Shown here piece by piece: positions 1 to 8,565 of a DNA stretch of 64,000 nucleotides (within the stretch, counting starts at the first letter, position 1; the number at the start of each line of letters is the position of its first letter). Below the pieces are notes generated by a model. It had not been told where the DNA came from. It worked only from the letters and a program-made list of their open reading frames with translations, and made no database searches. Where the stretch lies: assembly GCF_013266755.1 (NCBI RefSeq), contig NZ_JABRWJ010000002.1, positions 744,001 through 808,000 of the forward strand. Reading direction: 5' to 3'. The translations under genes were made by a program, and so were the position numbers. This stretch comes from Pseudaquabacterium terrae (GTDB lineage: Bacteria > Pseudomonadota > Gammaproteobacteria > Burkholderiales > Burkholderiaceae_C).

Positions 1-1252
1 GCGGCAACGCGGCCAGCCGGCGCTGCAGGAAACGCCGCTCGGGCTCCTGCTGCGCCAGCGCCAGCGCGGCTTCGTAGGCACGGCGCGCCTCGGCGAAGCG
101 GCCGAGCCGGCGGCACAGCTCGGCGCGCGACGCCTGCGCCAGGTGGTATTGCGCCAGCTCGCCGCGCGCCAGCAGCGCGTCGATCAGCGCCAGCCCGGCG
201 GCCGGCCCGTCGCGCATCGCCAGCGCCGCCGCATGGTTCAACGCGACCACCGGCGAGGGCTCCTGCTGCAGCAGCAGCTCGTACAGGGCGACGATCTGCG
301 GCCAGTCGGTCGCCGCCGGCGTCGCTGCCGCGGCGTGCAGTGCGGCGATCGCCGCCTGCAGCGTGTACGGCCCGGCGCGGCCGGCGCGCAGCGCGCGCTG
401 CACCAGGCCGCGGCCTTCGGCGATCAGTGCACGGTCCCAGCGGCCGCGGTCCTGGTCGTCCAGCAGCACCAGCTCGCCGTCGGCCGTGCTGCGCGCGGCG
501 CGGCGTGATTCGTGCAGCAGCATCAACGCCAGCAGCGCGGGGAGCTCGGCGCCGGCGGCCTCCGGCGGCAGCAGCTCGAGCAGCAGCCGGCCGAGCCGGA
601 TCGCCTCGGCCGACAGGTCGTGGCGCGTCAGCGCCGGCCCGGCGGCCGGTGAATAACCTTCGTTGAACACGAGGTAGACCACGCGCAGCACCGGCTCCAG
701 CCGCGCCGGCCACTCGCCGTCGGCCGGCACCTGGTACGGGATGCGGGCCTCGCGGATCTTGGTCTTCGCGCGCACGATGCGCTGCGCCAGCGTCGGTGCG
801 CCGGTCAGGAAGGCATGGGCGATCGCCTCGGTCGTCAGCCCGCAGACCTCGCGCAGCGTCAGGGCCACTTGCGCGTCCGGCGCCAGCGCCGGGTGGCAGC
901 AGGTGAAGATCAGCCGCAGCCGGTCGTCCTCGATCGGCTCGCGCTCGTTGGGTGCATCGCCCAGGCTGGCCGGGTCGACCGCGTCCGCATCGTCGGCGAG
1001 CGGCTCGAAACGCGCGCCGCGGCGCAGCGCATCGATGGCCTTGTAGCGGCCGGCCGAGACCAGCCAGGCGCGCGGGTTGTCCGGCAGGCCGTCGCGCGGC
1101 CAGTGTTCGAGCGCGGCACGAAAGGCCTCGTGCAGCGCCTCTTCGGCGCGGTCGAAGTCGCCGAGCAGCCGCACCAGCGTCGCGAAGATGCGGCGCGACT
1201 CGCTGCGGTAGATCGCATCGATCGTGGCGTGCAGCTCGGCGGATGCGCTCAT
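1..1252 (-). CDS. ECF-family RNA polymerase sigma factor, C-terminal TPR-like extension (3' partial)
   Basis: The minus-strand frame opens at an ATG at 1252 (MSASAELHATID) and stays open for about 417 codons to the window edge, so the C-terminus is missing. Region 2 lies at about residues 15-80 (RRIFATLVRLLGDFDRAEEA). Region 4 includes FTCCHPAL (116-123) and LTLREVCGLTTEAIA, followed by LAQRIVRAKTKIREARIPY and VVYLVFNEGY (191-200). These are hallmarks of the ECF group (ECF42 type) whose members carry a long helical TPR-like C-terminal domain and usually sit beside YCII/DGPF-domain genes. Such a gene would lie beyond the left edge. The role is transcription initiation at a dedicated regulon. 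No anti-sigma gene is visible. Divergent from the MFS exporter. Confidence 0.9.
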   Translation of the reverse strand, partial: MSASAELHATIDAIYRSESRRIFATLVRLLGDFDRAEEALHEAFRAALEHWPRDGLPDNPRAWLVSAGRYKAIDALRRGARFEPLADDADAVDPASLGDAPNEREPIEDDRLRLIFTCCHPALAPDAQVALTLREVCGLTTEAIAHAFLTGAPTLAQRIVRAKTKIREARIPYQVPADGEWPARLEPVLRVVYLVFNEGYSPAAGPALTRHDLSAEAIRLGRLLLELLPPEAAGAELPALLALMLLHESRRAARSTADGELVLLDDQDRGRWDRALIAEGRGLVQRALRAGRAGPYTLQAAIAALHAAAATPAATDWPQIVALYELLLQQEPSPVVALNHAAALAMRDGPAAGLALIDALLARGELAQYHLAQASRAELCRRLGRFAEARRAYEAALALAQQEPERRFLQRRLAALP

Positions 1253-1373
1253 GCAACGGAGTGTGCCGTGGCCCTGGGGTACGGGGGTTTCCCGCGACGG
1301 CTAGCATGGCTGTCGATTTGCAGCCGCGTCCTTCGTCGTGCAGGCAGATCCCACTTCAGCACGAGAGCGCAAC

Positions 1374-2903
1374 ATGACGCATCCCCCTCCCGGCCCGCGG
1401 GCGACCCGGCGCGAATGGATCGGCCTGGCCGTGATCGCGCTGCCCTGCCTGGTCTACGCGATGGACCTGACGGTGCTGAACCTGGCGCTGCCGGCGCTGA
1501 GCGCGGAGCTCAAGCCGTCGAGCGCGCAGCTGCTGTGGATCGTCGACATCTACGGCTTCCTCGTCGCCGGCTTCCTGATCACGATGGGCACGCTCGGCGA
1601 CCGCCTCGGCCGGCGCAAGCTGATGCTGATCGGCGCCGCGGCCTTCGGCCTCGCGTCGGCGGCGGCCGCGTTCGCGCGGAGCGCCGAGATGCTGATCTTC
1701 TGGCGCGCCGTGCTCGGCATCGCCGGTGCCACGGTGGCGCCCTCGACGATGTCCCTGATCCGCAACATGTTCCACGACGAGCAGCAGCGCCGCTTCGCGA
1801 TCGGCGTGTGGATCGCGAGTTATTCGGTCGGCGGCGCGATCGGCCCGCTGGTCGGCGGCGTGCTGCTGCAGTTCTTCCACTGGAGCGCCGTGTTCTGGCT
1901 GGCGGTGCCGGTGATGGGCCTGCTGCTGCTGCTGGGCCCGGCGCTGCTGCCCGAGTACCGCGACCGCCAGGCCGGCCGCATCGATGCGGCGAGCGTCGTG
2001 CTGTCGCTCGGCGCCGTGCTGGCGACGATCTACGGGCTGAAGCAGACGGCCGAGCACGGGCCATCGCTGGTCCCGCTGGGGATCGCGGCGCTCGGCATCG
2101 CGCTGGCCATCACCTTTGTGCGGCGGCAGCGCAGGCTCGCTTATCCGCTGCTCGACCTGGCGCTCTTTCGCACGCCGACCTTCGGCGCAGCGATCGCCGC
2201 CTACGCGCTGTCGTGCCTCGCCATGATGGGCGTGTACATCTTCATCACGCAGTATTTGCAGGGGGTGCTCGGGCTGACGCCGCTCGAGGCGGGGCTGGTC
2301 ACGCTGCCCTGGGGCATCGGCTTCGTCGCCGGCTCGCTGCTGGCGCCCAAGCTCGCGCAGCGCGTGCCGCCGCTGGCGATCCTGGTCTGGGGCCTGGTCG
2401 CCGGCGCGATCGGCATGCTGCTGCTGGTGCCCGCCGACGGCCGCTTCGCGCTGCCGCTGATGATCGCCAGCATGGTCGTGATGAGCCTCGGCATGGCGCC
2501 GGTGTTCACGATCGGCAACGAGCTGATCATCACCGCCGCGCCGCCGCAGCGCGCCGGCGCGGCCTCGGCGCTGTCGGAGACCAGCGCGGAATTCAGCGGT
2601 GCGCTCGGCATCGCGGTGTTCGGCAGCGTCGGCATGGCGCTGTACCGCGGGCGGCTGGCGGCGGCGATGCCGGCCGGCTTGCCGGCGGACGCCGAACGCG
2701 CGGCCGCGGCGACGCTGGGCGGTGCGCTGGCCGCGGCCGACGCGGCGGCGGGGCCGGCCGGCGCCGCGCTGCAGGCGGCGGCGCGCGCGGCCTTCGGCGA
2801 TGCGCTGCAACTCACCGCGGCGCTGGGCACCGTTGTGGTTATCGTTGCCGCCGTGCTGGCGGCGCGGATCGGCCGGGAGAGGGTCGTGGCGCAGGGCGCG
2901 TAG
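1374..2903 (+). CDS. MFS drug exporter, DHA2 (EmrB/QacA-like, 14-TM) family
   Basis: A 509-residue inner-membrane proton antiporter, the usual length for 14-helix DHA2 exporters. Helix 1 carries VYAMDLTVLNLALPAL (motif D1-like). The loop between helices 2 and 3 has GTLGDRLGRRKLMLIG (MFS motif A, about residues 67-82). Helix 5 has the antiporter motif C region SYSVGGAIGPLVGG. The frame is open further upstream (possible start at 1338), but ATG 1374 gives the normal short N-terminus. Quaternary ammonium or dye-type cations are typical substrates of close relatives (SmvA/QacA); the substrate here is unknown. The divergent sigma factor 121 bp away could be co-regulated. Confidence 0.93.
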   Translation: MTHPPPGPRATRREWIGLAVIALPCLVYAMDLTVLNLALPALSAELKPSSAQLLWIVDIYGFLVAGFLITMGTLGDRLGRRKLMLIGAAAFGLASAAAAFARSAEMLIFWRAVLGIAGATVAPSTMSLIRNMFHDEQQRRFAIGVWIASYSVGGAIGPLVGGVLLQFFHWSAVFWLAVPVMGLLLLLGPALLPEYRDRQAGRIDAASVVLSLGAVLATIYGLKQTAEHGPSLVPLGIAALGIALAITFVRRQRRLAYPLLDLALFRTPTFGAAIAAYALSCLAMMGVYIFITQYLQGVLGLTPLEAGLVTLPWGIGFVAGSLLAPKLAQRVPPLAILVWGLVAGAIGMLLLVPADGRFALPLMIASMVVMSLGMAPVFTIGNELIITAAPPQRAGAASALSETSAEFSGALGIAVFGSVGMALYRGRLAAAMPAGLPADAERAAAATLGGALAAADAAAGPAGAALQAAARAAFGDALQLTAALGTVVVIVAAVLAARIGRERVVAQGA

Positions 2904-2944
2904 CGCTATGCTGCCGCTGTTGCAGGTCCGCACGCGAGGCTGGC

Positions 2945-3448
2945 ATGGGCACACCCACTGCGCTTCTTCCATTGACTGCTGCCGTGCTGTTGATGATGGC
3001 CTGGCATCGCTCCCGGCTGCATGGCCTGATCCTGATCGCGATCGCCAGTGTTTTGCTCAGCGGGCCGCTCGGCGCGACCGCACTCGACGCTGAGGCGGCC
3101 CAGGGTGCGCTGCTCGCGGCCAGCGCGCTGCTCGCGGGGGGCGCGTGGTCGCTGTTCGCGGCGCTCGCGCGGCCCGGGCCCTCACGATCGATCAATCCGC
3201 AGCAGCGCTCCGGGGCGAGTGCGATTGCGCATGTGGCCTTGCGCCTGCTCGTCTGTGCCTTCGTCGCGATGTTCGCGTCGATGTTCGGCACGATCGCGCC
3301 GGGCATCGCCGACGCGGTCCCCGCGTTGACGGGCTACGGCATGGCAGGCGCTATCCTGCTGCTCGTCTGGTCGCTCTGGCCTGTCACCGAATACCACCGC
3401 GCATCATGTCCTTCACGATCACGCCTTCCGTCGCCTCAATGTCCATAG
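2945..3448 (+). CDS. Hypothetical integral membrane protein
   Basis: A 167-residue protein (MGTPTALLPL) with about four to five hydrophobic segments: residues 6-18, 23-45, 55-75, 95-120 and 130-150. No catalytic motif is recognised. The C-terminal tail after the last helix is basic and poorly structured. The stop overlaps the start of the next gene, suggesting translational coupling. A TATGCT -10-like hexamer lies at 2907-2912, just after the MFS stop, so the pair 2945-3813 may have its own promoter. Function unknown. Confidence 0.6.
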   Translation: MGTPTALLPLTAAVLLMMAWHRSRLHGLILIAIASVLLSGPLGATALDAEAAQGALLAASALLAGGAWSLFAALARPGPSRSINPQQRSGASAIAHVALRLLVCAFVAMFASMFGTIAPGIADAVPALTGYGMAGAILLLVWSLWPVTEYHRASCPSRSRLPSPQCP

Positions 3449-3813
3449 CCCCTGAAGTGATCGTCCAGCGCCAGCTCGACGCCTACAACGCCAAGGACCT
3501 CGAGGCCTGGCTCGCCACCTATGCCGAGGACGCGAAGCAGTACGAACACCCGGGCAAGTTGCTGACCGACGGCCACGCACAGATCCGCGCGCGCACCGCG
3601 CCGCGCTTTGCCGAGCCGAACCTGCATGCGCGACTGATCACGCGCTCGGTGATGGGCAAGGTGGTCATCGATCATGAAGAGGTCACGCGGACCTTCCCCG
3701 AAGGGCCCGGCCATGTCGAGCTGGTGTGCATCTACGTCGTCGAGCACGGGCTGATCCAGTCGGCGTCCTTTGTTTTCGGGCCGCCGGTGCTGGCCCCCCA
3801 GCCTACCGCCTGA
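3406..3813 (+). CDS. NTF2-like / SnoaL-type nuclear-transport-factor fold protein
   Basis: A small (about 125-135 aa) alpha+beta barrel protein of the SnoaL/steroid-isomerase-like family. The opening helix region VIVQRQLDAYNAKDLEAWLATYAED is typical (a first helix, then the D-x-x-W/F turn), followed by the beta strands GKVVIDHEEVTRTF and VELVCIYVVEHGLIQSASFVFG. Family members are either small-molecule isomerases/hydrolases or ligand-binding proteins, and no substrate can be deduced. Two starts are possible: ATG 3406 (overlaps the upstream gene by 43 bp) or ATG 3439 (overlaps by 10 bp). The second gives the more usual family N-terminus. Confidence 0.8.
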   Translation: MSFTITPSVASMSIAPEVIVQRQLDAYNAKDLEAWLATYAEDAKQYEHPGKLLTDGHAQIRARTAPRFAEPNLHARLITRSVMGKVVIDHEEVTRTFPEGPGHVELVCIYVVEHGLIQSASFVFGPPVLAPQPTA

Positions 3814-3874
3814 CCCCCGGCGCGGTCGCGCCGCTTTGGCCAAGCCGAAGGTTCGGGCCGCGAAACTGCGGGAC

Positions 3875-4669
3875 ATGCCAACGCTCACTCCCCCCGTGCA
3901 CCCGGTGCTGCTCGACGACCGGCGCCACGACGTGCTGCGCCTGGGCAGCGGCGCCCCGGTGATCGTGCTGATCAATGGCGCCGGCGGGCCGGTCGATGCC
4001 TGGTTCCGCCTGCTGCCCCTGCTCGACGGATTGGGCACGCTGTTCGCGTACAACCGCCCGGGCATCGGCCGCAGCGCGCCGCCGCAGGCGCCGCAGACGA
4101 GCGCCGAGGTCGTGCGCACGCTGCGCCGGCTGCTGGCCGCATTGCGCCTCGCGCCGCCGTACCTGCTGGTCGCGCATTCGCTCGGCGGGCTGCATGCGCA
4201 ATGGTTCGCGCGCGCGCATCCGCAGGAGGTCGGCGCGGTCGTGCTGCTCGACGCCACCGCGCCGCAGGACATCGCGCTGATGCAGTCGGGCGAGAGCGCG
4301 CTGCAGCGCGGCTTGCGTCGGCTGATCGACCGCTGGTCGCCGCCCGATCCGCTCGGCGAGACGCAGCAGGCTGCCATCAGCGCGGCCGCGCTGCAGGCCC
4401 TGCCGCCGTTCCCACCGCTGCCGCTGCGCGTGATCACCGGCGCGCGGCCGGCACTGCGCTGGCTGACGCCGGCTGCGCAGCTCGCCGGCCGCGCGCAGCA
4501 CCAGCAGGAACTGGCCCGGTTGTCCCCGTGCGGCCGCCAGCTGATCGCTGCACGCAGCGGGCACTTTCCGCAATTCACCGAGCCGGCGCTGGTGGCCGCG
4601 GCGATCCGTGCGCTGGCGGCGGGTCAGGCGCCGACGGCGCGCGTCATGCACCCATCCACCAGCCGATGA
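3875..4669 (+). CDS. Alpha/beta hydrolase
   Basis: A 264-residue single-domain alpha/beta hydrolase. The oxyanion-hole segment is VLINGAGG, followed by YNRPGIGRS. The nucleophile elbow is VAHSLGGLH (G-x-S-x-G variant A-H-S-L-G-G) and the probable catalytic histidine is in ARSGHFPQF. An acidic residue after strand 6 lies in VVLLDAT. Start chosen at ATG 3875 (MPTLTPPVHP); the upstream extension is low-complexity. The product is probably cytoplasmic, an esterase or amidase of unknown substrate. The 3' end overlaps the convergent membrane-protein gene by about 26 bp. Confidence 0.88.
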   Translation: MPTLTPPVHPVLLDDRRHDVLRLGSGAPVIVLINGAGGPVDAWFRLLPLLDGLGTLFAYNRPGIGRSAPPQAPQTSAEVVRTLRRLLAALRLAPPYLLVAHSLGGLHAQWFARAHPQEVGAVVLLDATAPQDIALMQSGESALQRGLRRLIDRWSPPDPLGETQQAAISAAALQALPPFPPLPLRVITGARPALRWLTPAAQLAGRAQHQQELARLSPCGRQLIAARSGHFPQFTEPALVAAAIRALAAGQAPTARVMHPSTSR

Positions 4670-4976
4670 GCGCCACGGCCGCGGCCACGCCGGGCAGCAG
4701 ATTGCCGAGCCACACGCGCCGCTTGCCCGGACGATGGCCGGCCAGGCGCGCCTCGCCTTCGAGCAGCGCCCAGCGGTGCTCACGCGTCATGCCGTAGGCC
4801 ACCCAGGCGCCGCTGACCAGCAACGCGACGACGATCGCGCCGAGCAGCGCCGGCATCAGCGCATGGCGCCAGAAGAGCAGCGGCACGAAGGCCAGGAAGC
4901 CGGCCACAGCGAAGACCTTCAAGCGGTCCTGCTCCACGTGTTCGAGCTCGTCCCCTGCCACGAGCGGTGCTTTCAA
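4644..4976 (-). CDS. Small hypothetical membrane protein downstream of the RidA-family gene
   Basis: About 105-110 residues with three hydrophobic segments (VFAVAGFLAFVPLLF, ALLGAIVVALLVSGAWVAYGM and LLPGVAAAVALIGWWMG). No ATG exists. A TTG at 4976 overlaps the TGA of the upstream RidA-type gene (TTGA) and has GGAG five bases upstream; a GTG at 4961 is the alternative. The overlap means the two genes are almost certainly co-translated. Not a recognised family; the short soluble stretch between the second and third helices is basic. Confidence 0.55.
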   Translation of the reverse strand: MKAPLVAGDELEHVEQDRLKVFAVAGFLAFVPLLFWRHALMPALLGAIVVALLVSGAWVAYGMTREHRWALLEGEARLAGHRPGKRRVWLGNLLPGVAAAVALIGWWMGA

Positions 4977-5437
4977 GCGAACTCCACGACCGCCTCGATC
5001 TCGACCGCGAAGCCGCGCGGCAGCGAGCCGACGCCGATCGCCGATCGTGCGTGTTCGCCGCGCGTGCCGAGCACCTCGATCAGCAGGTCCGAGCAGCCGT
5101 TGATCACCTCGGTGTGGCCGGTGAAGTCGGGCGTCGCGTTGACCATGCCGAAGACCTTGACCACCTGCTTGATGCGTTCGAGATCGCCGAGCGCCAGCTG
5201 GGTCACTGCCAGCAGGTACAGGCCGATCTCGCGCGCATGCGCCTTGGCTGCGTCGACCGACACCTCGGCACCGACCTTCGGCACCGGGCCGCCGCCCTCG
5301 CGCAGCGGGGCGCCCTTGCCCGACAGGGTCAGCAGGTTGCCGGCGATCGTGAAGGGCTTGAAGCTGCCGCGTGGCGTGGTCACGGCCGGCAGCGTGAGGC
5401 CGAGGGCGAGCAGGCGCGATTGAATGGTCTCGGGCAT
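4973..5437 (-). CDS. RidA (YjgF/YER057c/UK114) family protein
   Basis: A 154-residue protein of the RidA superfamily, whose archetype hydrolyses reactive 2-aminoacrylate and related enamines/imines released by PLP enzymes. Visible features are SRLLALGLTLP at the N-terminus, LLTLSGKGAP (strand with GxxP turn), LERIKQVVKVFGMVNATPDF, and the C-terminal IGVGSLPRGFAVEIEAVVEF. The last matches the R-x-A-V/G-xx-LP-x-x-x-x-VEI-E signature, with a methionine/phenylalanine variation near the substrate site. It is longer than classical RidA (about 128 aa), as in the RidA_like2 subgroup, so the archetypal activity cannot be assumed. Heads a two-gene unit with a small membrane protein. Confidence 0.88.
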   Translation of the reverse strand: MPETIQSRLLALGLTLPAVTTPRGSFKPFTIAGNLLTLSGKGAPLREGGGPVPKVGAEVSVDAAKAHAREIGLYLLAVTQLALGDLERIKQVVKVFGMVNATPDFTGHTEVINGCSDLLIEVLGTRGEHARSAIGVGSLPRGFAVEIEAVVEFA

Positions 5438-5473
5438 CAGCGGTGGGAGTGAGGAAAGGGGTTTCGCGGTCGC

Positions 5474-5542
5474 TCACTGCAGCGCGTACAGCTTGCCGTC
5501 CGCGCCGCCAATATAGATCACGCGCCCGCCCTGCGGCGCCAT
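5474..5542 (-). pseudogene. Possible remnant: C-terminal end of a PQQ-type beta-propeller repeat protein
   Basis: On the minus strand the last 20 or so codons before a TGA at 5476-5474 read GGRVIYIGGADGKLYALQ. This matches the consensus of a PQQ/beta-propeller blade (G-x-V-Y-x-G-x-x-D-G-x-L-Y-A-L). The frame stays open upstream for some codons but without recognisable blades or a start, and it runs into the 5' region of the divergent DUF1127 gene. I read it as the stump of a deleted propeller protein, though a chance match cannot be excluded. Confidence 0.35.
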
Positions 5543-5649
5543 TTCATCCGTAATCGCGGCGCCGCCATTCGCAACCGCAGCGCAACGCCGCCCGGGCGAA
5601 ATACGAATCCTGGTGCAGCCCCGCACCGCCCGCAACAGGAGACGAGTTC

Positions 5650-5895
5650 ATGTCTGCCACGCACACCCTGGCCCCGAGCCGCCTGACGACGACCCGCTGG
5701 TTCGAGCGCTGGGTCGGCCAGCTCGCCGATGCCCTGCGCCGACCGCCGTCGTTCGACGATCTGCGCGGCCTCGATGCCCGCACGCTCGCCGACATCGGCA
5801 TCGATGCCAGCGAGATCAGCTCCGTCGAGGCGGAGGCGCGCCAGCAGCGCCCGCTGACGCGCAAGCGCATCGTCCGGGGGAGCCGGCATGCATGA
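5650..5895 (+). CDS. DUF1127 (YjiS-like) small protein, first gene of the RND operon
   Basis: An 81-residue protein. The segment from about residue 35 (SFDDLRGLDARTLADIGID) matches the DUF1127 signature (L-x-x-L-D-D-R-x-L-x-D-I-G-I). These small basic proteins often have regulatory or RNA-linked roles in alpha- and betaproteobacteria. A good ribosome-binding site (CAGGAGACG) precedes the ATG. The 3' end overlaps the start of the outer-membrane factor gene by 8 bp, so this protein is translationally coupled to a multidrug efflux operon. It may modulate expression of the operon; that is inference. Confidence 0.82.
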   Translation: MSATHTLAPSRLTTTRWFERWVGQLADALRRPPSFDDLRGLDARTLADIGIDASEISSVEAEARQQRPLTRKRIVRGSRHA

Positions 5896-7342
5896 GCCGA
5901 CCCTGCGCGCCGCGGCGCTGCCGCTGGCCGTCGTGGCGAGCCTGCTCTTCGCCGGCTGCGCAACGCCGCCGGCACCGGCGAACGAAGCCTTGTCGTTCGG
6001 CTCCGTCACGCTGCCGCAGCCGGGCGCCGCCACGAGCCTGCAATTCCAGAGGGACTTGAGCATCGAGCGCTGGTGGGTGCTGTTCGACGACCCGGCGCTG
6101 ACCCGCCTGGTCGACGACGCGCTGCGCGACAGCCACGACCTCGCCGCCGCCGCGGCGCGGGTGCGCTCAGCGCGCGCACAGCTCGACGAGCGGCGCGGTG
6201 CGCAGGGCCCGGCGCTCGAGCTGCAGGCCGGCCACACCCGTGCGCGGCAGGCCGGCTTCGATGCCACCGGCACGCAGCACACGGCCGCGCTCGCTGGTCG
6301 TTATGAGCTGGACCTGTGGAGCAGGCTGGCGTCGGGCAGCGAATCGGCGCGCCAGAGCCTGCTGGCGCAAGCGTGGGCGCAGGCCGCGCTGCAGGCCAGC
6401 CTCGCCGCGCAACTGGCCGACGCCTGGTTCGCGCTGCGCGCGCTCGATCGCCAGATGCAGATCAGCGACGCGCTGCGCGAATCGCGCCGCGGCACGCTGC
6501 GCCTGCGCCACCAGGAGCGCGCGATCGGCGCAGCCAGCGAATTCGAGCTGCGCCGCGCCGAGGCGGAGCTGGCCGGCAGCGAGAGCTCGCTGGCAGGGAT
6601 GAAGCGGCAGCGCAGCGCATTGGAGTCAGGCATCGCCTTGCTGGCCGGCCGCCCGGTGCATCAGATCGCGACGCTGACGATGCCGGCCGCGCCGCTCGAC
6701 GTCAGCCAGCCATTCACGGCCCGCCTGCCGCAGGGCAACGCCGCCGAACTGCTCGCGCGCCGCCCCGACATCCGCCAGGCCGAGGCCGAGCTCGCCGCGG
6801 CGCGCGCCAACGTCAGCGCCGCGCGGGCCGCGACGCTGCCTTCGATCGTGCTCGCCGGCAACGTCGGCAGCGACGCGCGCAGCCTGAGCCGCCTGTTCGA
6901 AGGGCCCGGCTTCTTCTGGTCGCTCGCGCTCAGCGCCTCGCAGGTGCTGTTCGATGGCGGCCAGGCGCAGGCCCGCGTGCGCGGCGCCGATGCCCGAGCG
7001 GACGAGCTGTTGGCGAGTTATCGAAAGACAGTGACCGCGGCGCTGATCGACCTGCGCGACGCCTACGCCGAGCTCGAATTCAGCGAGGAGGCGCAGCGCG
7101 CCGAGCAGCAACGCGTGGCTGCGCTCGGCCGCGCGCGCGGCCTGGCCCAGCTGGGCGTGCGCAACGGCGCGCTCGGCACGCTGGACCTGCTGGACGCCGA
7201 GCGCAACCACTACCAGGCGCAGCTGGCCGAGGTCGACGCGCTGCGCGACCGGCTGCAGGGCCAGGTCGCCGCCTTCAAGGCGGTCGGCGGCGGCTGGAGC
7301 CCGGCCACGCTGGCCAAGAACACTTCCGGAGAACCTTCATGA
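5888..7342 (+). CDS. RND efflux outer-membrane channel lipoprotein (NodT/OprM family)
   Basis: A 484-residue TolC-type trimeric outer-membrane factor. The signal sequence ends in the lipobox LFAGC with lipidated Cys24. The body shows the duplicated OEP helical repeats. Landmarks are WWVLFDDPALTRLVDDAL near the N-terminus, ARRPDIRQAEAELAAARANV (about 290-310, the highly conserved RPDI motif), and TLDLLDAERNHYQAQL near the C-terminus. It forms the exit duct for the adaptor and pump encoded next. It overlaps the DUF1127 gene upstream and the adaptor gene downstream (ATGA). Confidence 0.96.
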   Translation: MHEPTLRAAALPLAVVASLLFAGCATPPAPANEALSFGSVTLPQPGAATSLQFQRDLSIERWWVLFDDPALTRLVDDALRDSHDLAAAAARVRSARAQLDERRGAQGPALELQAGHTRARQAGFDATGTQHTAALAGRYELDLWSRLASGSESARQSLLAQAWAQAALQASLAAQLADAWFALRALDRQMQISDALRESRRGTLRLRHQERAIGAASEFELRRAEAELAGSESSLAGMKRQRSALESGIALLAGRPVHQIATLTMPAAPLDVSQPFTARLPQGNAAELLARRPDIRQAEAELAAARANVSAARAATLPSIVLAGNVGSDARSLSRLFEGPGFFWSLALSASQVLFDGGQAQARVRGADARADELLASYRKTVTAALIDLRDAYAELEFSEEAQRAEQQRVAALGRARGLAQLGVRNGALGTLDLLDAERNHYQAQLAEVDALRDRLQGQVAAFKAVGGGWSPATLAKNTSGEPS

Positions 7343-8565
7343 GATGGCCTTTCAAGAACCCCGACTCACTGCTGCCCGGGCCGCTGGCCGCCGTGCCGCG
7401 CCGCCACGTGATCGGCACCGCCGCGGTGCTGCTGATGGGCGCTGGCGCGGCCGGCTGGCTGGTCAGCGCGCACAGCGGCGAGACCGATGACGTTCAATCG
7501 CGCAAGCAGGTCGCCGCATCCCACGCGGCCGCGTTGCCAGCGAGCCTGACGGTGCAGGTGCTGACGCCGCAGCGCCAGACCATCGCGCGCGGCCTTGCCG
7601 CCACCGGCAGCGTGGCCGCGCGCGACGAATTGATCGTCGGCTCGGATGCCTCCGGCGTGCGCCTGCTCGAGGTGCGAGTGGAGGTCGGCAGCGTGGTGAA
7701 GAAGGGCGACCTGCTGGCCCGCGCCGACGATGCGCAACTGCTCGCGCAGCTCGCGCAATCGGCGGCGCAGATCAAGGCCGCCGAGGTCGAGCTGCGCCAG
7801 GCCGAGGCCAATCTCGAGCGCGCCGAGCGCGTCGAGGAGTCGGGCCTCTACAGCGTCGAAGCGGTGCAGACGCGCCGCACGGCGATGCAGGCCGCCGCCG
7901 CGAAGCTGGAGCTGACGCAGGCGCAGCGCCGCGAGCTCGACGTGAAGCTCGCACAGACCCGCGTACTCGCACCGGCCGACGGCGTGATCGCCAAGCGCGC
8001 AGCCACCGTCGGCGCGGTGCTGCAGCCGGGCATCGAGCTGTTCCGGCTGATCCGCGACCAGCAGCTCGACTGGCTGGCCGAGCTGCCCAGCCACGCGCTG
8101 GCGCAGGTGCGCCCGGGCGTGGCGGTGCAGCTGCTGCTCGACGATGGGCGCACGCTGTCAGCGGCCGTGCGCCTGGTGGCGCCGACGCTCGATGCCGGAT
8201 CGCGCAACGGGCTGGTGCACGTGGCGCTGCCCGCAGCCGCCGGCCTGAAGGCCGGCAGTCACGCGCGCGGCGAGATTCTGGTCGGCGAAGCCCGCGTGCT
8301 GACGCTGCCCGACAGCGTGCTGCTGATGCGCGACGGCCAACCGCACGTCTTCGAGCTCGGCAGCGACAGCATCGCGCGGCTGAAGCGCATCGAGACCGGC
8401 CTGCGCCAGCGCGGGCTGATCGAGGTGACCGCCGGCCTGACCGAATCGAGCCGCGTCGTCGGCACCGGCGCCGGCTTCGTCAAGGACGGCGAGCGCGTGC
8501 AGGTCGCGCCCGCTCCACAGGCCAGCGCGCAAGTGACCGGAGTGCCCGGAGGACCCAGGACATGA
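7339..8565 (+). CDS. RND efflux periplasmic adaptor (membrane fusion protein, HlyD/AcrA-like)
   Basis: A 408-residue adaptor with an N-terminal membrane anchor at about residues 20-42 and no lipobox. The first half of the lipoyl/barrel-sandwich domain is SGVRLLEVRVEVGSVVKKGD. A coiled-coil hairpin (AQSAAQIKAAEVELRQAEAN to about residue 200) follows, then the second lipoyl half (TRVLAPADGVIAKRAATVGA), a beta-barrel, and the membrane-proximal domain to the C-terminus. It bridges the inner-membrane pump and the outer-membrane factor. The start ATG 7339 overlaps the upstream stop (ATGA), and the stop overlaps the pump start, so all three proteins are translationally coupled. Confidence 0.95.
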   Translation: MRWPFKNPDSLLPGPLAAVPRRHVIGTAAVLLMGAGAAGWLVSAHSGETDDVQSRKQVAASHAAALPASLTVQVLTPQRQTIARGLAATGSVAARDELIVGSDASGVRLLEVRVEVGSVVKKGDLLARADDAQLLAQLAQSAAQIKAAEVELRQAEANLERAERVEESGLYSVEAVQTRRTAMQAAAAKLELTQAQRRELDVKLAQTRVLAPADGVIAKRAATVGAVLQPGIELFRLIRDQQLDWLAELPSHALAQVRPGVAVQLLLDDGRTLSAAVRLVAPTLDAGSRNGLVHVALPAAAGLKAGSHARGEILVGEARVLTLPDSVLLMRDGQPHVFELGSDSIARLKRIETGLRQRGLIEVTAGLTESSRVVGTGAGFVKDGERVQVAPAPQASAQVTGVPGGPRT

